Positions 6,657 through 10,160 of a stretch of DNA of 10,160 bases are shown piece by piece. Where the stretch lies: contig CAMYCP010000032.1 of NCBI GenBank assembly GCA_947254385.1, forward strand, positions 1-10,160, read 5' to 3'. This DNA comes from an uncultured Filifactor sp. Its GTDB lineage: Bacteria > Bacillota > Clostridia > Peptostreptococcales > Filifactoraceae. The notes beneath the pieces are model-generated. The model ran no database searches. It was not told the DNA's origin and saw only the letters and a list, made by a program, of their open reading frames with translations. Made by a program: the position numbers and the translations under genes. Each line of letters begins with the position of its first letter. Positions within the stretch are counted from its first letter, which is position 1.

Positions 6657-7076
6657 TCAAAAATTCGCCTCTATTCGCTTAATCGCACAATTAAGTATGG
6701 ACGCCTCATCACGATGTTCTATTATTTTGAGCGCTTTTAAGTACGGCACGAACATCGCCTCCGAAAACCCTTCTTCCTTTTGAGGATACGGTTCTTTATT
6801 CAACGCATTCATCAAAAACCAATGTACCGTCTTGTGTACAAAGTCCCCGTTGTTTCTCGCATCTTTAAAAGTATAGTTTATTTCACCCAAATACGCTATT
6901 ATCTCGCCTTTTATACCGCTCTCCTCTTCAACTTCACGAATAGCGGTGACATCTCTACTCTCACCGTCTTCTATACGACCTTTGGGCAAAACGAATTTCC
7001 CGTTGAATTTTTTAAGCAACAATATGGATTTTTTATATAAAACTACTCCTCCGGCGCTGATATCTCTTCTGAACAA
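6657..7076 (-). CDS. Nudix hydrolase (YvcI-position, Ap6A/NTP-type)
   Basis: I place the start at TTG 7076: on the minus strand AAAGGAG (7085-7091) lies 8 bases before it, and the product (139 residues, LFRRDISAGGVVLY...) then has normal Nudix length. Starting at 7205 would add 43 hydrophobic residues encoded across a promoter. The Nudix box is complete: G-R-I-E-D-G-E, then REVEEESG with the metal-binding glutamates. LLLKKFNGKFVLPKG before it and KTVHWFLM after it resemble diadenosine-polyphosphate hydrolases, so it may clear ApnA or damaged nucleotides; substrate not provable from sequence. It occupies the position of yvcI in the B. subtilis cluster, but whiA follows directly, with rapZ and glmR missing. 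Confidence 0.85.
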   Translation of the reverse strand: MFRRDISAGGVVLYKKSILLLKKFNGKFVLPKGRIEDGESRDVTAIREVEEESGIKGEIIAYLGEINYTFKDARNNGDFVHKTVHWFLMNALNKEPYPQKEEGFSEAMFVPYLKALKIIEHRDEASILNCAIKRIEANF

Positions 7077-7125
7077 GCCGGACTCTCCTTTCCGTTTATA
7101 ATAAATTAAAAACATAATCAAATTC

Positions 7126-7134
7126 ATTATATCA
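7126..7134 (-). promoter_or_regulatory. Extended -10 promoter for the Nudix-whiA-crh cluster
   Basis: On the minus strand TGATATAAT is a consensus extended -10 element (TGnTATAAT), about 50 bases before the TTG start of the Nudix gene. No good -35 is visible, which is usual for extended -10 promoters. Confidence 0.6.
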
Positions 7135-7212
7135 TACATATAAAATAAAACGGTAAAAAATAAGGCTTTATACAAAAAACTCTCAATCCTCATGTTCTTA
7201 CACAATTTTAAT

Positions 7213-8994
7213 TTATTTAACGTCGTATTTTTCAGCCGAATTAAGGATGATTTCCTTTACAGGAGTTGAAAAATCATCTCTTACAAAAATATAAATATCG
7301 TCTATTGCGCGATTTAATGCGGTGTACACTATATCCGCCGAACTTAAAAATTCATGTATGTTTTCAGGTTCACCTTTTTCATTAAATCCTGAATTTAAAC
7401 TTTCAATTCCGCAAAACAACAAAATTTTAAACTCCAAATTGTTGATATTGAATATATTTGACAACGTAACTCCGATTTTATTTGTGAGATTGCTCATGTT
7501 GTTACCGCTTAAAATAAAAGGTACGTTTTTCTTTTCGAGTGCCGATTTCATTATGGACTGATAAAAAACAATGCCGTTTCGATTGCGTTTTTTATGAAAC
7601 GGGTACAACACGCATATATCGGAATACGAACAACCCTCATCGTGAAAGGCTAAGGCTTTATCCGCAACCTTATCCGCAACATCCTCGATATCCTTACAGT
7701 TTATAACACTCACTAATCCCGCCGTGCGCCTTTTACTGAATGAATGTCTGATATAGTCCGTAAGTTCGGTATTAAAACTTTTTTCCGAAACCGTGCGCAA
7801 ATTATCGGTAAAATAATTCATGAACAAATTTATGTTTACGCTTTGTCTGTAATTTGTCCGAAGTTCTCTAATATCGTCAAAATCCAGTGCGTCAACATAA
7901 TTCCACAAAGATTTTTCAGAATTCTTAATTTCTTTCGCCTTATCCTGCGACACTTGAAAAAAACTCTTACGTTTCGGTACTAAATTCAGCAAAAAAGCAA
8001 TTTCCGCATCCGAAAAATTTTCAGCCTCATCCAAAAAAATACCTCGTGCCAGCTTTTTTTTCTTATATATAGCCTCCACTTGATTAAAAACCCGCTTAAA
8101 ATCATTTTCAAATGACTTCCCGCCGACATTTATCTTGATATTGTAAGGGGAGGCGAGATTCATCACGAATTTATGAAAATTTATTATTTTAAGATTGTCG
8201 ACTTTTTCAGCTTTAAGTTCAAGCAATTTGTAAAAATCATACAATGGCTGTTTATTAAACGTTATCAACATAAAATTGTCTTTGGGAAACATCTTGGCGA
8301 CTTTTACCGCACGTGAAAACAAAATCGTGGTTTTACCTGAACCTGAAGAACCTGTAATAAGGCTTAAACCATATTTTATCGAATTTATGTTCTTAATTTC
8401 AGACGATTCCATAAACATTGCACGATATTCGGTATCGTCTTTTTCAAAATAATAATCTTTAATGTCGGTGCGTGAATTGCGTCTGTCCGTCTTTTTTTTC
8501 ACTATATAATACTCTTTTGAGATAAAATATCTGAGAGCATCGAGTTTATCCGCATCGTTTTCCGTTAAAAATTCAGAAATATCAATTTCTTTATTTATAA
8601 GTTTTTCAAATATCACAGCGTCTACTATATTGCTCTTAAGTTTACTTTCGCCAAAATCTTCCAAATTAAGGTACGGCATCATATAGGTATATTTTATTTT
8701 TACATCGTGCTTTTTTGCAAATTGATTCCAACGTTTGCTTTCTTCATGCATAATTTCAATGATTTCATCTTTTAAAATCGAAAAAATCTCAGCATTTGTG
8801 TCCATAAACCGAAACACGCCCACCATGTTTTTTTCAAAATATATTAAATCCGCAAACATAGAGCGTTCCGGTACTACTTTTAAAATACCGTACCCGTTAA
8901 GAGAAGAGCGCATATAGTGATAAAAATCATTCTCTCCGGCTTTCATCTTAAGCGAGCCTACATTCGAAACGGAACCAAACCCGAACAGTTTCAC
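7213..8994 (-). CDS. UvrD-like superfamily 1 helicase-family protein with degenerate motifs
   Basis: The 593-residue protein starts at a GTG preceded by AAAAGAGAG. Residues about 1-200 may be a nuclease-like or NERD-like domain that has lost its acidic and lysine residues (GVFRFMD where NERD proteins have GVLVIEVK-type sequence); this is tentative. The ATPase core follows: Walker A GSSGSGKT (215-222), Walker B IFLDEAEN (319-326), a poor motif III (VSQDKAK, 348-354), motif IV ELRTNYRQS (377-385), and YSDICVLY (457-464). Motif V reads LSNIFNINNLEF where UvrD/PcrA proteins have TIHxAKGLEF, and motif VI reads YTALNRA instead of YVALTRA. ATP binding looks intact, but coupled unwinding may not be. 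Its role is unknown; DNA or RNA handling is the family expectation. It ends 137 bases before the Nudix start. Confidence 0.85.
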   Translation of the reverse strand: MKLFGFGSVSNVGSLKMKAGENDFYHYMRSSLNGYGILKVVPERSMFADLIYFEKNMVGVFRFMDTNAEIFSILKDEIIEIMHEESKRWNQFAKKHDVKIKYTYMMPYLNLEDFGESKLKSNIVDAVIFEKLINKEIDISEFLTENDADKLDALRYFISKEYYIVKKKTDRRNSRTDIKDYYFEKDDTEYRAMFMESSEIKNINSIKYGLSLITGSSGSGKTTILFSRAVKVAKMFPKDNFMLITFNKQPLYDFYKLLELKAEKVDNLKIINFHKFVMNLASPYNIKINVGGKSFENDFKRVFNQVEAIYKKKKLARGIFLDEAENFSDAEIAFLLNLVPKRKSFFQVSQDKAKEIKNSEKSLWNYVDALDFDDIRELRTNYRQSVNINLFMNYFTDNLRTVSEKSFNTELTDYIRHSFSKRRTAGLVSVINCKDIEDVADKVADKALAFHDEGCSYSDICVLYPFHKKRNRNGIVFYQSIMKSALEKKNVPFILSGNNMSNLTNKIGVTLSNIFNINNLEFKILLFCGIESLNSGFNEKGEPENIHEFLSSADIVYTALNRAIDDIYIFVRDDFSTPVKEIILNSAEKYDVK

Positions 8995-9350
8995 ACGATC
9001 ACTCTCTTTTCATAAAAGTTCTATTAATCCATATTAAAAATTAATTTGTATTTTTAATTTTATATAGCGGAAAATAAATCTTATAATAACAAATTGTTTA
9101 TAAAATCATCATAAATATATTTTTTTAAAGTAAAACCGATACTGAAATTTAACACTGAAAATCGATAGAAAAATCATTAATGTTATAACGCTTTAGTGGG
9201 ACTTTCTACACTTATTTCATTCAAAACGACGCACGAAGTGTTCAATGTAATAAATTAAATTATATTTCTATTAGATAATAGTATAAAATAAAAAACAATA
9301 CTTGAAATTATCATATAAACCGTTACAATTTGTAAAACTTCCAAATTTTT
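8995..9350. other. Gene-free gap between nrdR and the helicase-like gene
   Basis: This 356-base AT-rich stretch has no credible reading frame on either strand. It should hold the end of the nrdR transcript and the promoter of the helicase-like gene, but I see no convincing terminator or -35/-10 pair. A probable decayed repeat copy lies near 9142-9182. Confidence 0.7.
9142..9182 (-). repeat. Possible decayed copy of the dispersed repeat (copy 4)
   Basis: Read on the minus strand, TATCGATTTTCAGTGTTAAATTT matches the TATCAATTTTCAGTTTAAATTT core of copy 2 with one substitution and one extra base, and the 20 bases before it align partly. The rest of the repeat is not recognisable. Confidence 0.4.
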
Positions 9351-9827
9351 TTATAAATTTTCATTTTTAAGTTTTATCAACTTATCCAGTTCGTCTTTAA
9401 ATGACTCTATATCCACAAATTCCTTATAAACGGACGCAAAACGCACGTATGCCACATCGTCCTTATACATCAATCGTTTCATCACCATTTCACCTATCTC
9501 GCGGCTGCTTATCTCTTTAAGTCGTTTACTTATAATTTCAAGCTCTATACTGTCCGCAATCTCTTTTATTTCTTCAAGCGAAACGGGGCGTTTCTCACAT
9601 GAACGCATCAAACCGTTTATTATTTTTTCCTTGTCGAAATACTGCCTGCTGTTATCTTTTTTTATTACCGCAAATGCCGTTTTTTCCACCTGTTCATACG
9701 TATTAAAACGCAGCTTGCACCTTTCACACTCACGACGACGCTTTATGGTATCCTTTCCGTTAGGATCTACACCCGGTCTGGAATCTATTACCCTGCTGTC
9801 TTTAAAACCGCAGTACGGACACTTCAT
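9351..9827 (-). CDS. nrdR: NrdR, ATP-cone/zinc-ribbon repressor of ribonucleotide reductase genes
   Basis: The 158-residue protein is a standard NrdR. It has the zinc ribbon with Cys3, Cys6, Cys34 and Cys37, the DSRPG segment and basic RRRECERC DNA-binding stretch, then the ATP-cone from about residue 49 (VIKKDNSRQYFDKEKI, CEKRPVS, IGEMVMKRL, VAYVRFASVYKEF). NrdR senses dATP/ATP and represses ribonucleotide reductase operons by binding paired NrdR boxes. The start follows GGAGGGG at a good distance. No reductase gene is in the window and I see no NrdR box at its own promoter. It appears to be a single-gene unit, with a promoter at 9871-9899 and a long gap after it. Confidence 0.96.
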   Translation of the reverse strand: MKCPYCGFKDSRVIDSRPGVDPNGKDTIKRRRECERCKLRFNTYEQVEKTAFAVIKKDNSRQYFDKEKIINGLMRSCEKRPVSLEEIKEIADSIELEIISKRLKEISSREIGEMVMKRLMYKDDVAYVRFASVYKEFVDIESFKDELDKLIKLKNENL

Positions 9828-9870
9828 ATACTCCCCTCCGACTTTTTGAAATATATCTATAATCCTCTTA

Positions 9871-9899
9871 ATTATAACATTTACATATTATATCGGCAA
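9871..9899 (-). promoter_or_regulatory. Promoter of nrdR (extended -10)
   Basis: On the minus strand TTGCCG (9894-9899), a 17-base spacer and TATAAT (9871-9876) preceded by TGT form an extended -10 promoter, about 45 bases before the nrdR ATG. A second TATAAT-like hexamer lies within the spacer. Confidence 0.65.
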
Positions 9900-10050
9900 A
9901 TTTTCATACAATGAATACGTACATTACATTCCGAAATGTCAATACATAAGTTGCGTTTTTTTAATAAAACCTCTAAAAACTCCATTTTCAAAAAATAAAA
10001 TATTAATTTTACAATCTGTCGATTTTTAAAGATACCCTACGTAACCGGTT

Positions 10051-10157
10051 ATACTGATTTACTTTTAAAAATGTAGTATGCAATTTTAAGCGGAATTTAT
10101 CATAAAGTTGTATTACAAAAAATTCAGTTAAATTTAATAATTTCTTATGCAACTTGG
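10051..10157 (-). repeat. Dispersed intergenic repeat, copy 3
   Basis: On the minus strand this shares GTTGCATAAGAAATT with copy 1, AATTTTT-GTAATACAA with copies 1 and 2, and TACTACATTTTT...AATCAGT with copy 2. It is more diverged than copies 1 and 2 are from each other and may continue past the window edge. Confidence 0.65.
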
Positions 10158-10160
10158 CAT

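Larger units (their letters stand above)
9828..10160. other. Gene-free region upstream of nrdR
   Basis: These 333 bases to the window edge hold no credible gene. They contain the nrdR promoter (9871-9899), a TTGACA with a small dyad (about 9929-9942) and a repeat copy (10051-10157). Confidence 0.7.

Noticed and set aside
7077..7205. N-terminal extension of the Nudix protein with a membrane-like hydrophobic stretch
   Set aside because: There is no ribosome site at the upstream start, the segment contains an extended -10 promoter, and a TTG with AAAGGAG at 7076 gives a normal-length Nudix protein. The hydrophobicity comes from AT-rich DNA.
9320..9350. Terminator hairpin after nrdR
   Set aside because: TTACAA-A-TTGTAA is a near-palindrome with a one-base centre; it cannot form a stable hairpin and has no proper T-run.

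Overview
The window is AT-rich DNA from a low-GC Gram-positive bacterium of the Bacillota. The markers are a WalH/WalI (YycH/YycI) pair, WhiA, a Crh-like HPr paralogue next to whiA, NrdR, and strong Shine-Dalgarno sites. A secreted serpin and a stand-alone HutD protein suggest a host-associated, amino-acid-using anaerobe, perhaps of the Clostridia/Tissierellia. That placement is inference and was not tested by search.

Left half (+ strand). The end of an unidentified gene runs in from the left edge and stops at a terminator-like hairpin. It is followed by yycH and yycI, which overlap by one base and encode single-pass membrane regulators of the WalK kinase. After an intergenic stretch with a dispersed repeat, a promoter candidate and an inverted repeat come a secreted serpin and, 11 bases on, a HutD-family cupin-like protein. 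This pair ends at a long, perfect, probably bidirectional terminator.

Right half (- strand, described from right to left). nrdR lies behind an extended -10 promoter. After a gene-free gap comes a UvrD-like superfamily 1 helicase-family protein with several eroded motifs. Next is a compact cluster of Nudix hydrolase, whiA, an HPr/Crh-like protein and a small frameshifted reading frame. In Bacillus subtilis the equivalent cluster is Nudix (yvcI), rapZ (yvcJ), glmR (yvcK), whiA, crh. Here rapZ and glmR are absent and the Nudix stop is one base from the whiA start. The HPr-like protein has Asp at position 15 instead of the phosphorylatable His but keeps Ser46, so it looks like a regulatory paralogue rather than a sugar-transport phosphocarrier.

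A degenerate repeat of about 60 to 110 bp occurs three times, with a possible fourth decayed copy. Each of the four gaps longer than about 240 bases holds one. No tRNA, rRNA, CRISPR array or transposase was seen.
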